This document shows positions 9,500 through 18,719 of a stretch of 64,000 nt of DNA, in pieces (the stretch's first letter is position 1; each line of letters starts with the position of its first letter). The notes under the pieces were generated by a model. That model saw nothing but the letters and a program-made list of their open reading frames with translations. It did no database searches and was not told the DNA's origin. The stretch comes from Serpentinimonas maccroryi (GTDB lineage: Bacteria > Pseudomonadota > Gammaproteobacteria > Burkholderiales > Burkholderiaceae_C). The stretch spans positions 1,426,001-1,490,000 of the forward strand of contig NZ_AP014569.1 in the NCBI RefSeq assembly GCF_000828915.1, in the 5' to 3' direction. The position numbers and the translations under genes are program-made.

Positions 9500-11224
9500 A
9501 TGCACCTCCAGCCACCCCCTCACCGCCTGCCCTACCGCCTGCCCCTGCCCGATTTGCCCGCTGCGCTGCCGCTATACGGCAGCCACGCCAGCCGCGCCAT
9601 CGAACAACTGGCCAAGCAAGAACTGGCCCGGCAGCAACTGCCTGCTCACACCCTGATGGAGCGCGCCGGCGCGGCCGTGTTTCGCTTGAGCGCGGCGCTG
9701 GCCCCGCACGCGCACCGGGTGTGGGTGGTTTGCGGCGGCGGCAACAACGGCGGCGACGGCCTGCTGGCCGCGCTGGCTTGGCAGCAACGTTTGCAAGCGC
9801 TGGGGGGCGAGGTTTACGTCACCTGGCTGGGCGATGCCAGCCGCCTGCCCGACGACGCCCGCCACGCGCTGGCGCTGGCGCAACAAGCCGGCCTGCGCTG
9901 GGCCGAGCAGCCGCCTGATGCCCCCGATCTGGCCATCGACGCCGTGTTTGGCATCGGGCTGGCACAGGCCGTGCGCGGCGCGGCGGCCAACGCCTGCATC
10001 GAGCGCCTGCAACACCTGCCCTGCCCGCTGCTGTGCGTCGATCTGCCCAGCGGGCTGTGCGCCGACAGCGGCAACTGGCACGCCCAAGCCGCGCCCAGCG
10101 CCAGCCCACTGCGCCACACCCTGAGCCTGCTCACCCTCAAGCCCGGCCTGTTTACGCACCACGGCCGCGAGGCCAGCGGCCAGATTTGGTTCGACGACCT
10201 GGGTTGGAGCGCCTTGAGCCTGCAAGCGCCAGCGCCGAGCGCTTGGCTGCATGGGTGCAGCGGCGCCGAGCAAGTGCAGGCCCAGCACACGGGCTGGGCC
10301 GCGCCCCTCTGCGCTACCACCCCCACGGCCGCCCGCCAGCGCCTGCACAGCCCACACAAGGGCACGCACGGCAGCGTGGTGGTGATCGGCGGCCAGCAAC
10401 CCGGCGCGCACGGCACCGGCATGACCGGCGCTGCCGTGCTGGCCGCGCGCGCGGCCTTGCGCGCCGGTGCTGGCCGGGTCTATCTGGGCCTGCTGGGGCC
10501 GGCACCAGCGCCCGGCGCAGCCGCCGCTACCGCCTGCGCGCCCAGCGCTTCCCGCCCAGACACAGCGGCAGCGACCCCAACGGCCGCGCCCCTGCCCTTC
10601 GACCCGCTGCAACCCGAGCTGATGCTGCGCCCGGCCGCCGCCCTGCTGCACGACCCGCTGCTGTTGCAAGAGGCGGTCACGGTGTGCGGCTGCGGTGGCG
10701 GCAGCGCCGTGGTGCCGCTGCTCGCGCCTTTGCTGGCCAGCAGCCCGCGCCTGGTGCTCGACGCCGACGCCCTCAACGCCATCGCCACCGACCCGGCGTT
10801 GCAGGCCCAGCTTGCTGCGCGGCTGGATCGGGGCTGGCAGACGGTGCTCACGCCGCACCCGCTGGAAGCCGCGCGCCTGCTGGGGTGCAGCAGCGCCCAA
10901 GTGCAAGCCGACCGCTTGGGCGCCGCGCAGCAACTGGCCGAGCGCACGCGCAGCGTGGTGGTGCTCAAGGGTTCGGGCAGCGTGGTGGCCGCGCCGGGCA
11001 TGGTTCCACGCCTCAACGGCAGCGGCAACGCGCTGCTGGCCAGCGCCGGCACCGGCGACGTGTTGGCAGGCCTGATCGGGGCCCTGCTGGCCAGCGCCGC
11101 ACCCGGCTTGGCCGGCGCGGTGCAGGCCAGCGCCGCTGCCGTGCACCGCCACGGCCGCTGTGCCGACCGCTGGCCGACCGAGCGGCCGCTGCTGTGCGCC
11201 AGCGACCTCATCACCAGCCTTTAA
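9500..11224 (+). CDS. nnr: Bifunctional NAD(P)H-hydrate repair enzyme (epimerase + ADP-dependent dehydratase)
   Basis: The protein repairs damaged NAD(P)HX: the N-terminal YjeF_N half epimerises it and the C-terminal ribokinase-like half dehydrates the S form using ADP. The 574-residue length fits the fused form. The N-terminal domain shows [16 protein letters not shown] and [10 protein letters not shown]. The C-terminal domain shows [35 protein letters not shown] and the nucleotide-site [15 protein letters not shown]. The start ATG lies in the divergent gap with rpsB. It converges on yggT with 20 bases between stops. Confidence 0.93.
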   Translation: MHLQPPPHRLPYRLPLPDLPAALPLYGSHASRAIEQLAKQELARQQLPAHTLMERAGAAVFRLSAALAPHAHRVWVVCGGGNNGGDGLLAALAWQQRLQALGGEVYVTWLGDASRLPDDARHALALAQQAGLRWAEQPPDAPDLAIDAVFGIGLAQAVRGAAANACIERLQHLPCPLLCVDLPSGLCADSGNWHAQAAPSASPLRHTLSLLTLKPGLFTHHGREASGQIWFDDLGWSALSLQAPAPSAWLHGCSGAEQVQAQHTGWAAPLCATTPTAARQRLHSPHKGTHGSVVVIGGQQPGAHGTGMTGAAVLAARAALRAGAGRVYLGLLGPAPAPGAAAATACAPSASRPDTAAATPTAAPLPFDPLQPELMLRPAAALLHDPLLLQEAVTVCGCGGGSAVVPLLAPLLASSPRLVLDADALNAIATDPALQAQLAARLDRGWQTVLTPHPLEAARLLGCSSAQVQADRLGAAQQLAERTRSVVVLKGSGSVVAAPGMVPRLNGSGNALLASAGTGDVLAGLIGALLASAAPGLAGAVQASAAAVHRHGRCADRWPTERPLLCASDLITSL

Positions 11225-11244
11225 ACCCTCAAGCTTTTAAGCCT

Positions 11245-11802
11245 TCAACCGATCAAAATCAATGCCACTTGCAGCAGCACGATCAGCAGCAGCACCGACA
11301 AATCGACCCCGCCCACCGTGGGCAGCACGCGCCGGATGGGTGCCAGCAGGGGCTGCAGCAGCTGCCCCAGCGTGTACTGAATCGGCGCCTGCGGCTGCAC
11401 CCACGACAGCACCACATAGACCAGCGCCAGCACCATCAGGCCCTGCAACACGGTGCGCAGCATGAAGTTGAGCGCCACCCAGGGGATGCTAAAGAGCTGC
11501 CCTGCCTGCCCCACGCCCTGCGGCCCGAGCAAGCCAGCACCGAGCAGGGCGTGCCACGCCGCCGCATAGGCCAGAGCCAGCAACACCGCGGCGATGAAAC
11601 TGGCGACGTCGAAGCGCGCCTGCACCCAGACCTGCGGCAAGGACTTGCGCAGCGGCTGCACGATCCAGTTGGTGAGCGCCATCACGAACGGCCCCGGCTG
11701 CTGCACCATGCGCATGCGCCGGGTGTTCATCCAGGCCCGCAGCAAGGCCGCCGCGACCAGGAAAAAGAACAGCGTGTCGAGCAAAAAAAGCAAAGCGGAC
11801 AT
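11245..11802 (-). CDS. YggT family integral membrane protein
   Basis: A 185-residue, strongly hydrophobic protein with two YggT repeats. Each repeat has a pair of membrane helices and the family pattern seen in SWVQPQAPIQYTLGQLLQPLLAPIRRVLPTVGGVDLS (read discontinuously: SWVQP, then LLAPIRRVLP, then GGVDLS). YggT proteins are linked to osmotic tolerance and, in other bacteria, to envelope or division functions; the biochemical role is unsettled. I use the ATG at 11802, which begins MSALLFLLDTLFFFLVAA. It lies 49 bases after rnr on the same strand. Confidence 0.88.
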   Translation of the reverse strand: MSALLFLLDTLFFFLVAAALLRAWMNTRRMRMVQQPGPFVMALTNWIVQPLRKSLPQVWVQARFDVASFIAAVLLALAYAAAWHALLGAGLLGPQGVGQAGQLFSIPWVALNFMLRTVLQGLMVLALVYVVLSWVQPQAPIQYTLGQLLQPLLAPIRRVLPTVGGVDLSVLLLIVLLQVALILIG

Positions 11803-11851
11803 GGTTAGCGCAGCCCTGAAAGGCCCAGAGGCAGACCCGGAGGCCTGATTT

Positions 11852-14119
11852 TCATCGTTTGCCCTTTTTTGTTTTGCCCGTGCCCCGGGATGCCGGCGCC
11901 GCTGGCGCAGGCGCCGCTCGGGGCACCTCGCGCACCGCCTTGCTGCGCGTGCGCTTGGGAGCATATTGTGCCTCAGCCGATGCGGCATCGCGCGCCTGCT
12001 TGCCCTTGCGCGCCGTGCCCGGGTCGGCGGTTTTTTCGCGCACCGATCGGGTGCCGTCGGCGTCCGGGTTGACGAGCCTGAAATCGATCCGGCGCCCGTC
12101 CAGATCGACCCGGCTGACCTGAACATTCAGGCGCGAACCCAAGGCATAGCGGATGCCGGTGCGCTCGCCGCGCAGCTCTTGGCGCGTTTCGTCGTGGCGG
12201 AAGTAGTCGCCGCCCAGCTCGGTGATGTGCACCAGCCCTTCGACGTAGAGGTTTTCGAGCGTGACGAACAAGCCAAAGCTGGTGACGGAGCTGATCACGC
12301 CGCTGAACACCTCGCCTAGGTGCTCGCGCATGTATTTGCACTTGAGCCAAGCCTCCACGTCGCGGCTGGCCTCGTCGGCGCGGCGCTCGTTGGCGCTGCA
12401 GTGCAGACCGGCCGCCTGCCAGCCCAAAGCTTCGGCGCTGCGCGCTTTGGCCGCTTCGGCGTTGGCGGCGCTGACTGCAGTCTCGCGCGCCGACAAGCGC
12501 TTGGCCAGCTTGGCCTGCGCCTCACCGGGTGTGGGCAGCGTCGGCAAGCGGTATCTGCGCTCGGCCAAAATGGCTTTGATGAGGCGGTGCACCAGCAGGT
12601 CGGGGTAGCGCCGAATCGGGCTGGTGAAGTGGGTGTAGGCCTCAAAAGCCAGCCCGAAGTGGCCGCTGTTGTGCGGCGTGTAGATGGCCTGCTGCATCGA
12701 GCGCAGCAGCATCTGGTGGATTTGCGCGGCGTCAGGGCGCTCTTGGGTGGCGGCGGCGATTTGCTGAAAATCCTTGGGCTGCGGCTCGTCGGACAGCGTT
12801 TGCGCCACCCCCAAGGCCTTGAGGTACTGGCGCAGGGTTTCGAGCTTCTCGGGCGTGGGGCCCTCGTGCACCCGGTACAGCCCCCACTGCTTGCCTTGGG
12901 CGATGAACTCGGCGGCGCAGACGTTGGCCACCAGCATGCTCTCCTCGATCAGCTTGTGCGCCTCGTTGCGCACGCGGGGCACGATTTTTTCGATGCGCCC
13001 GCTTTCGTCGCAAACGATCTGGGTCTCGACGGTCTCGAAGTCCACCGCGCCCCGGCGCTGGCGTGCGCTCAGCAGCGCCCGGTAAACCTCGTGCAGGTGC
13101 AGCAGGTGCGGCACCAAGGCGGCGCGATGCTGCGCCTGCGGGCCGCGGGTGTTTTGCAAAATCGCCGCCACTTCGGTGTAGGTGAGCCGGGCGTGGCTGT
13201 ACATCACCGCCGGGTAGAACTGGTAGGCGTGCACCTCGCCTTCGGCGGTGATGAGCATGTCGCACACCAAACACAGGCGCTCGACCTGCGGGTTGAGCGA
13301 GCACAGGCCGTTGGAGAGTTTTTCCGGCAGCATCGGAATCACGCGGCGCGGAAAATAGACCGAGGTCGCGCGGTCGTAGGCGTCGGCGTCGAGCGCGTTG
13401 CCGTTTTCCACGTAGTGGCTCACGTCGGCAATCGCCACCAGCAGCCGCCAGCCCTTGCTGCGGCCTACGCGGGCGGGTTCGCAATACACCGCGTCGTCGA
13501 AGTCGCGCGCGTCTTCGCCGTCGATCGTCACCAGCGCCACATCGGTTAGGTCGATGCGGCCCTTGCGGTCGGCGGCGCGCACCTGCTCGGGCAAGGCGCG
13601 CGCCTGAGCCAGCGCGGCCTCGCTAAACTGGTGCGGCACGCCGTATTTGCGCACCGCGATCTCGATCTCCATGCCCGGGTCGTCGATCTCGCCCAGCACT
13701 TCTTTGACGCGCCCCACCGGTTGGCCAAACAGCGCCGGCGGCTCGGTGAGCTCGACCACCACCACCTGCCCCGGCTGCGCCGCCCCGGTCGCGCCCTTGG
13801 GGATGAGCACGTCTTGGCCGTAGCGTTTGTCTTCTGGCGCCAGCAGCCAGACCCCGTTTTCATGCAGGAGGCGGCCGATCAGGGGCGCGCTGGAGCGCTC
13901 GATGATTTCGGTCACCCGCCCCTCGGGGCGGCCGCGCCGGTCGTAGCCGATGATGCGCACCTTCACGCGGTCGCGGTGCAGCACGGCGCGCATCTCGTTG
14001 GGCGAGAGGTAGAGGTCGGGCTGGCCGTCGTCGCGCTGCACGAAGCCGTGGCCGTCGCGGTGGCCATGCACCACGCCGTCGAATTCGGTCAGGAGCGGGT
14101 TTTGGATTTTTTCTTTCAC
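11852..14119 (-). CDS. rnr: Ribonuclease R
   Basis: RNase R is a processive 3'-5' exoribonuclease that degrades structured RNA and takes part in rRNA and trans-translation quality control. The 755-residue protein has N-terminal cold-shock-like domains (GVVHGHRDGHGFVQRDD), the catalytic RNB domain with the metal-binding DGEDARDFDDAVYCE, and a C-terminal S1 domain (GEVFSGVISSVTSFGLFVTL). A lysine- and arginine-rich low-complexity tail ends GTGKTKKGKR. The basic tail is typical of RNase R and helps ribosome and structured-RNA binding. The start ATG at 14119 lies just beside the -35 region of the divergent tRNA-Leu promoter. Confidence 0.96.
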   Translation of the reverse strand: MKEKIQNPLLTEFDGVVHGHRDGHGFVQRDDGQPDLYLSPNEMRAVLHRDRVKVRIIGYDRRGRPEGRVTEIIERSSAPLIGRLLHENGVWLLAPEDKRYGQDVLIPKGATGAAQPGQVVVVELTEPPALFGQPVGRVKEVLGEIDDPGMEIEIAVRKYGVPHQFSEAALAQARALPEQVRAADRKGRIDLTDVALVTIDGEDARDFDDAVYCEPARVGRSKGWRLLVAIADVSHYVENGNALDADAYDRATSVYFPRRVIPMLPEKLSNGLCSLNPQVERLCLVCDMLITAEGEVHAYQFYPAVMYSHARLTYTEVAAILQNTRGPQAQHRAALVPHLLHLHEVYRALLSARQRRGAVDFETVETQIVCDESGRIEKIVPRVRNEAHKLIEESMLVANVCAAEFIAQGKQWGLYRVHEGPTPEKLETLRQYLKALGVAQTLSDEPQPKDFQQIAAATQERPDAAQIHQMLLRSMQQAIYTPHNSGHFGLAFEAYTHFTSPIRRYPDLLVHRLIKAILAERRYRLPTLPTPGEAQAKLAKRLSARETAVSAANAEAAKARSAEALGWQAAGLHCSANERRADEASRDVEAWLKCKYMREHLGEVFSGVISSVTSFGLFVTLENLYVEGLVHITELGGDYFRHDETRQELRGERTGIRYALGSRLNVQVSRVDLDGRRIDFRLVNPDADGTRSVREKTADPGTARKGKQARDAASAEAQYAPKRTRSKAVREVPRAAPAPAAPASRGTGKTKKGKR

Positions 14120-14125
14120 TCGGTT

Positions 14126-14153
14126 TTTACACTCGTTTGGGTCATGCTATACT
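14126..14153 (+). promoter_or_regulatory. Promoter of tRNA-Leu
   Basis: TTTACA (14126-14131) and TATACT (14148-14153) are separated by 16 bases, with TGC directly before the -10 (extended -10). The predicted start lies about 10 bases before the mature tRNA. Confidence 0.75.
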
Positions 14154-14169
14154 AACGGCTTATCTGAAA

Positions 14170-14254
<85 letters not shown>

Positions 14255-14265
14255 AGCATTGCATA

Positions 14266-14305
14266 AAACCTGCACTTTGAATCCTTTTCAAGTGCAGGTT
14301 TTTTT
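14266..14305 (+). terminator. Rho-independent terminator of tRNA-Leu
   Basis: AACCTGCACTTTGAA and TTCAAGTGCAGGTT form a long stem with one bulge and a short loop, followed directly by a run of seven T. It ends 36 bases before the stop of the convergent rimO. Confidence 0.88.
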
Positions 14306-14341
14306 GCGCCTGTTCACCGTGTGCGAGCGCCAGCGTAGGCT

Positions 14342-15769
14342 TCAAAGCAGCTGCCCCACCAGATCGTGCCCCTCGGCGGCTAAGATGCGCGCGCGCACCA
14401 ATTCCCCCACCCGGTAGCTCTGGCTGGCTTTTTGCGTGGGTAGCAGGCGCACCACGCCGTCGATCTCGGGCGCGTCGGCATAGGTGCGCCCCACTCCGCC
14501 TTTTTTGCCCAGGCTGTGCGCTTGGTCCACCAGCACCTGCATGGTGGCGCCCACGCGGCGCTGCAACCGCGCCGTGGATACGCCTTCGGCCGCTGCCATG
14601 AAGCGCGCCCGGCGCTCGTGGCGCACGGCGTCGGGCAGCGCGCCGGGCAGTTCGTTGGCCGCTGCCCCTTGCACCGGCGAGTAGGCAAAGCAGCCGGCGC
14701 GGTCGATCTGGGCCTGCGCCACGAAGCCCAGCAAGTGCTCGAACTCGGCCTCGGTCTCGCCCGGAAAACCGGCGATGAAGGTGCTGCGCAGCACCAGCTC
14801 GGGGCACAGCTCGCGCCAGCGCTGGATGCGCTCGAGGTTGCGCTCGCCGCTGGCCGGGCGCTTCATGCGCTTGAGCACATCCGGGTGGCTGTGTTGCAGC
14901 GGCACGTCGAGGTAGGGCAGCACCAAGCCATCGGCCATCAGCGGCAAAATGTCGTCCACGTGCGGATACGGATAGACGTAGTGCAGGCGCACCCAGGCCC
15001 CGTGCGGCCGCGCCAGTTCGCCCAGGGCGCGCACCAAGTCAAACAGCTTGCTCTTGATCGGCCGCCCGTCCCAAAAGCCGGTGCGGTACTGCACATCGAC
15101 GCCATAGGCCGAGGTGTCTTGGCTCACCACCAGCAGCTCTTTGACCCCAGCTTCAAACAGCTTGCGCGCCTCGCCCAGCACTTCGCCCACCGGGCGGCTT
15201 TGCAGATCGCCGCGCAGCGAAGGGATGATGCAAAAGGTGCAGCGGTGGTTGCAGCCTTCGCTGATTTTGAGGTAGGCGTAGTGGCGCGGCGTGAGCTTGA
15301 CGCCTACGCCCTCGACCAGCGCCGCAGCGGGCCGCGCCGGCAGCAAATCCAGAAACGGGTCGTGGGGCGGCGGCGGCAGGTGCTGGTGCACGGCTTGCAT
15401 CACTTCGTCGGTGGCGTGTGGCCCGGTCACGGCCAGCACCGCGGGGTGCATCTGGCGCACCAGATTGGCGCCGCCCTCGCCTTGGCGCGCGCCCAAGCAA
15501 CCGGTGACCAGCACGCGGCCGTTGGCGGCCAGCGCCTCGCCGATGGCGTCTAGGCTCTCTTGCACCGCTTCGTCGATAAAGCCGCAGGTGTTGACGATCA
15601 CCAGATCGGCGCCCTGGTAGCTCTTGCTGGTCTGGTAGCCCTCGGCGTGAAGGCGGGTGAGGATCAGTTCGGAATCCGTCAAGGCCTTGGGGCAGCCGAG
15701 GCTGACAAAGCCCACCTTGGGCGCGGGCCGGGCGGCCGGCGGGGTCGATACATCTAGGGTTGCAGTCAT
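14342..15769 (-). CDS. rimO: Ribosomal protein uS12 methylthiotransferase RimO
   Basis: RimO adds a methylthio group to Asp of ribosomal protein S12, a radical-SAM reaction using two [4Fe-4S] clusters. The 475-residue protein has the N-terminal UPF0004 domain with its cluster cysteines ([32 protein letters not shown]). The radical-SAM motif CNHRCTFC is near residues 172-179, and a C-terminal TRAM-like domain follows. The SLGCPK form and IIPSLRGD favour RimO over MiaB. The start ATG at 15769 is well placed. Confidence 0.95.
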   Translation of the reverse strand: MTATLDVSTPPAARPAPKVGFVSLGCPKALTDSELILTRLHAEGYQTSKSYQGADLVIVNTCGFIDEAVQESLDAIGEALAANGRVLVTGCLGARQGEGGANLVRQMHPAVLAVTGPHATDEVMQAVHQHLPPPPHDPFLDLLPARPAAALVEGVGVKLTPRHYAYLKISEGCNHRCTFCIIPSLRGDLQSRPVGEVLGEARKLFEAGVKELLVVSQDTSAYGVDVQYRTGFWDGRPIKSKLFDLVRALGELARPHGAWVRLHYVYPYPHVDDILPLMADGLVLPYLDVPLQHSHPDVLKRMKRPASGERNLERIQRWRELCPELVLRSTFIAGFPGETEAEFEHLLGFVAQAQIDRAGCFAYSPVQGAAANELPGALPDAVRHERRARFMAAAEGVSTARLQRRVGATMQVLVDQAHSLGKKGGVGRTYADAPEIDGVVRLLPTQKASQSYRVGELVRARILAAEGHDLVGQLL

Positions 15770-15782
15770 CCCCGGATTGTCT

Positions 15783-16010
15783 CAGAGGCTGAGAGGCAAT
15801 TGGGCGTGTCCGAAAGGGCGCTCCAAAGCGCCGACGGCAAGGCGCAAAGCACAGCCGTAGCCCGCGCTACGGCGAGCATTTGCAACGCCTCAGGCGGTGT
15901 TTTGGGGCGTCAAGGCGGGCATGACCGATTGCCTTTCAGCCTCTCAACTTCGCGCAAACCGCAGAGGGCCGTGAATGCGACGGGGCGCAATCGGCCTTTG
16001 AGCCTCTCAG
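15783..16010. repeat. Nested inverted-repeat region between phaR and rimO
   Basis: This non-coding gap carries CAGAGGCTGAGAGGCAAT (15783-15800) and its near-perfect inverse ATTGCCTTTCAGCCTCTC (15928-15945). Inside lies a perfect 8-bp hairpin GCCGTAGC-CCGC-GCTACGGC (15854-15873). A third related inverse copy, GGCCTTTGAGCCTCTCA, sits at 15994-16010. A related GAGAGGCTGAGAGGCC is found far away at 49798-49813. The shape suggests a mobile or REP/ERIC-like intergenic palindromic element, or a processing and termination site after phaR. Which one cannot be settled from one window. Confidence 0.5.
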
Positions 16011-16022
16011 CCCATGAGCTTT

Positions 16023-16535
16023 TCAGCGCTTGAGCCCAAAAGCCGCCAGCATCTGCTCTTGCATCTGCGCCAGCGCGTGCTGCGACTGGTTGAAGTAGTT
16101 GCCCAGCATCAGCGGCGCTTGCGCCTTGACGAACTGCTGCCACAGCTCGGGCGTGAGGTCTTTGGCCTGCTCGGCCATTTTTTGCTGCACATCCATAAAA
16201 ATCTGCAGGTTTTTTTCGAGGTAGTGGCCCATATTGGCCTGCATCGAGTGGCCGTAAAAGCGAATCAGGTTGGCCAGCAGCTTTTCAGAAAACAGCGGCA
16301 CGCCGGCGCTTTCTTCTTCTAGGATGATCTGCAACAAGATGCTGCGCGTCAGGTCGGCGCCGCTCTTGGCGTCGCGCACCACAAAGGGCTGCACCCGCAT
16401 CACCAGCTCTTTGACTTCGGCCAGCGTGATGTAGGCCGAGGCCTCGGTGTCGTAGAGGCGGCGGTTGGGGTACTTCTTGATCACGCGCGGCGACTGGCCG
16501 GGCGCGCTCGTTTCTGTAGCCTGGGGGTCTTGCAC
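16023..16535 (-). CDS. phaR: Polyhydroxyalkanoate synthesis repressor PhaR
   Basis: PhaR senses PHA granules and represses phasin and its own gene. The product has the N-terminal PHB/PHA accumulation regulator DNA-binding domain (RVIKKYPNRRLYDTEASAYI) and the PHB_acc domain after it, with a glutamine-rich helical C terminus (QHALAQMQEQMLAAFGLKR). I place the start at a GTG (16535, 170 residues), just upstream of the conserved region. The frame stays open to 16667 but the added residues look non-coding. No PHA synthase is in this window, so its targets lie elsewhere. Confidence 0.88.
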   Translation of the reverse strand: MQDPQATETSAPGQSPRVIKKYPNRRLYDTEASAYITLAEVKELVMRVQPFVVRDAKSGADLTRSILLQIILEEESAGVPLFSEKLLANLIRFYGHSMQANMGHYLEKNLQIFMDVQQKMAEQAKDLTPELWQQFVKAQAPLMLGNYFNQSQHALAQMQEQMLAAFGLKR

Positions 16536-16718
16536 GTTGCGGGCTTTCTGGGCAGTGGGAAGGGTGACGAATGCCTGACACGGGGCAAATGGCAAGTGCG
16601 GCTGCACCCACCATGCCCCATTGTAGAGGCAGGGCTGAAATGGATCGGGCTTGCAGCCAACCCGCACGCTGCGCTGCGCGTGCCACCCACGGCTGATAAC
16701 CCCATGGGCCGGTCAAAT

Positions 16719-16732
16719 TTGAGGTTAATCAA
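16719..16732. promoter_or_regulatory. FNR/ANR-like box upstream of the cyd operon
   Basis: The sequence TTGAGGTTAATCAA differs by one base from the FNR consensus TTGAT-N4-ATCAA. It overlaps a perfect palindrome TCAAATTTGA (16713-16722). A further inverted repeat, ATTTCA/TGAAAT with 8 bases between, lies at about 16744-16763, and a possible -10 TAAGAT at 16740-16745. With that -10 the box would be centred near -26, which would suit repression. Direction of control is therefore uncertain. Confidence 0.5.
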
Positions 16733-16774
16733 TAAAACCTAAGATTTCACAAATTTCTGAAATGACTGGACTCC

Positions 16775-17323
16775 ATGAATACACCCCTGACCCAACGCTT
16801 CGTGCTTCATTTTGGCGAAATGGGCAGCCGCTGGGGCATCAACCGCACCGTGGGGCAGATTTATGCCCTGTTGTTTGTGTCGGCGCAGCCCCTCAACGCC
16901 GAAGACATTTCCGAGGCGCTGGGCTTTTCGCGCTCCAACGTGAGCATGGGCCTCAAGGAACTGCAAAGCTGGGGTCTGGTGCGGCTGCAGCACCTGCCGG
17001 GCGACCGGCGCGAGTATTTTTCGGCCCCCGACGACGTGTGGGCGATCTTTCAAACCTTGGCCGAGCAGCGGCGCAAGCGCGAGGTCGACCCCACCCTGTC
17101 GATGCTGCGCGACGCACTGCTCGAACCGGTGACCGACCCGGTGGACAAACACGCCCAGGAACGAATGCGAGAAATGCACGATTTAATCGAATTGGCCACC
17201 AGCTGGTTCGAGGAGGTGCGCGATATGGATCGGGATCGCGTGGTGGAACTGATGAAGCTTGGGCGCAAAGTCGGCAAGCTGCTCGATGCCAGAGACCGTT
17301 TTATTGGAGCTAAAAGTGCTTGA
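16775..17323 (+). CDS. GbsR/MarR-family transcriptional regulator of the cyd operon
   Basis: A 182-residue winged-helix regulator resembling the GbsR family (MarR superfamily). The helix-turn-helix is in ISEALGFSRSNVSMGLKEL and the wing in LPGDRREYFSA, followed by a helical dimerisation region. Its last 8 bases overlap the start of cydA, so the three genes form one operon and the regulator very likely controls the oxidase. The ligand is unknown; GbsR itself senses choline, but that cannot be carried over here. The ATG at 16775 follows a weak ribosome-binding site. Confidence 0.85.
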   Translation: MNTPLTQRFVLHFGEMGSRWGINRTVGQIYALLFVSAQPLNAEDISEALGFSRSNVSMGLKELQSWGLVRLQHLPGDRREYFSAPDDVWAIFQTLAEQRRKREVDPTLSMLRDALLEPVTDPVDKHAQERMREMHDLIELATSWFEEVRDMDRDRVVELMKLGRKVGKLLDARDRFIGAKSA

Positions 17324-18719
17324 CTTCCTCGACCCGCTGTTGCTGGCGCGCATCCAGTTCGCGGCCAACATCAGTTTTCACATCCTGTTCCCCACCATCA
17401 CCATCGCTTTGGCGTGGGTGCTGCTGTTCTTCAAGTGGCGCTACCACCGCAGCGGCGACATGAAGTGGATGGACGCCTACGCCCTGTGGGTGAAGGTGTT
17501 TGCGCTCAGTTTCTCGCTTGGCGTGGTCAGCGGCATCATCATGAGCTTCCAGTTTGGCACCAACTGGCCGGGCTTCATGAACACCTTTGGCAACATCGCC
17601 GGCCCGCTGCTGGCTTACGAGGTGCTCACGGCCTTCTTCATCGAAGCGATCTTTGTTGGCATCATGCTGTTTGGCTTCAACCGCGTCAGCAACCGGGTGC
17701 ACACGCTGTCCACGCTGGCTGTGGCGCTGGCCACCACCTTGTCGGCATTCTGGATTTTGGTACTGAACTCGTGGATGCACACCCCGGCCGGTTTTGAGAT
17801 GCGCGACGGCGTGGCCCACGCCACCGACTGGTGGGCCATCATTTTCAACCCCTCCTTCCCCTACCGCTTCTCGCACATGATGGTGGCCTCGTTCCTGACT
17901 GTGGCCTTCTTCATCGCCGGCGTGTCGGCTTGGCGCTGGCTGCGCGGCGACCGCAGCCCTGCGGTGCTGGCTACCATGCGCACCGGCGTTTACATGGGGG
18001 CGCTGCTGATCCCGTTGCAAATCTTCATCGGCGACCTGCACGGCCTGAACACGCTCAAATACCAGCCGGCCAAAATCGCTGCCATCGAAGCCATCTGGGA
18101 AACCGATCGTGGCGTGCCGCTGGTGCTGTTTGGCTTGCCAGACGAGGAAGCGCGCACCACCCACTTTGCCATCGAGATTCCCAAGCTGGCCTCCATCATC
18201 CTGACCCACGACCCCGATGGCGAGCTCAAGGGCCTGAACGAGTTCGAAAACAAGCATCCCCCGGTGGCGGTGGTGTTCTGGACCTTCAGGGTGATGGTGG
18301 GCATCGGCATGGCGATGCTGGTGGTGGGCTTCTGGGCTGCGTGGCAGCTGCGCAAAGGCCGCGAGCCCTCGGTGCTGCTGGCGCGGGTGCTGCTGCTCAT
18401 GACCTTTTCGGGCTGGGTGGCGGTGCTGGCGGGCTGGTACACCACCGAAATCGGGCGCCAACCGTGGATGGTGCAGGGGGTGCAACTGGTGGCCGACGCC
18501 GTGGGTCCGGTGCCCGGCCCGCAGATCGCCCTCACGCTCGTGGGCTATCTGCTGCTCTACGCCGTCTTGCTGACGGCCTACATCGCGGTGCTGTTCCGGA
18601 TGGCAAAAAAGGCCGGTCTGGCAGGTTCGAGCCCCACCGATGCACCGCCCGCCACGCCCATTCCAGTCAGCCCTGGCCTGATCCTTCCCAATCCAGCGCT
18701 GGAGCCCAAAAATGCTTGA
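17316..18719 (+). CDS. cydA: Cytochrome bd-type quinol oxidase subunit I (cyanide-insensitive type)
   Basis: Subunit I binds hemes b558, b595 and d and oxidises quinol while reducing oxygen. From the GTG at 17316, seven bases after GGAG, it has 467 residues. The N terminus VLDFLDPLLLARIQFA and FHILFP, with the heme-ligand His, matches the CIO/short-Q-loop branch rather than E. coli CydA. Other marks are YEVLTAFFIEA (conserved Glu), SHMMVASFL (His ligand) and GRQPW near residue 380. Short-Q-loop enzymes are often cyanide-tolerant and lack heme d in some species, so the heme content is open. It overlaps both neighbours by 8 bases. Confidence 0.92.
   Translation: MLDFLDPLLLARIQFAANISFHILFPTITIALAWVLLFFKWRYHRSGDMKWMDAYALWVKVFALSFSLGVVSGIIMSFQFGTNWPGFMNTFGNIAGPLLAYEVLTAFFIEAIFVGIMLFGFNRVSNRVHTLSTLAVALATTLSAFWILVLNSWMHTPAGFEMRDGVAHATDWWAIIFNPSFPYRFSHMMVASFLTVAFFIAGVSAWRWLRGDRSPAVLATMRTGVYMGALLIPLQIFIGDLHGLNTLKYQPAKIAAIEAIWETDRGVPLVLFGLPDEEARTTHFAIEIPKLASIILTHDPDGELKGLNEFENKHPPVAVVFWTFRVMVGIGMAMLVVGFWAAWQLRKGREPSVLLARVLLLMTFSGWVAVLAGWYTTEIGRQPWMVQGVQLVADAVGPVPGPQIALTLVGYLLLYAVLLTAYIAVLFRMAKKAGLAGSSPTDAPPATPIPVSPGLILPNPALEPKNA

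Noticed and set aside
9572-11152. Minus-strand frame of 526 codons opposite nnr
   Set aside because: The plus strand encodes a complete, motif-bearing Nnr; the antisense frame is compositional.
15800-16143. Small frames on both strands between phaR and rimO
   Set aside because: They run through the palindromic repeats, lack ribosome-binding sites and resemble no protein.
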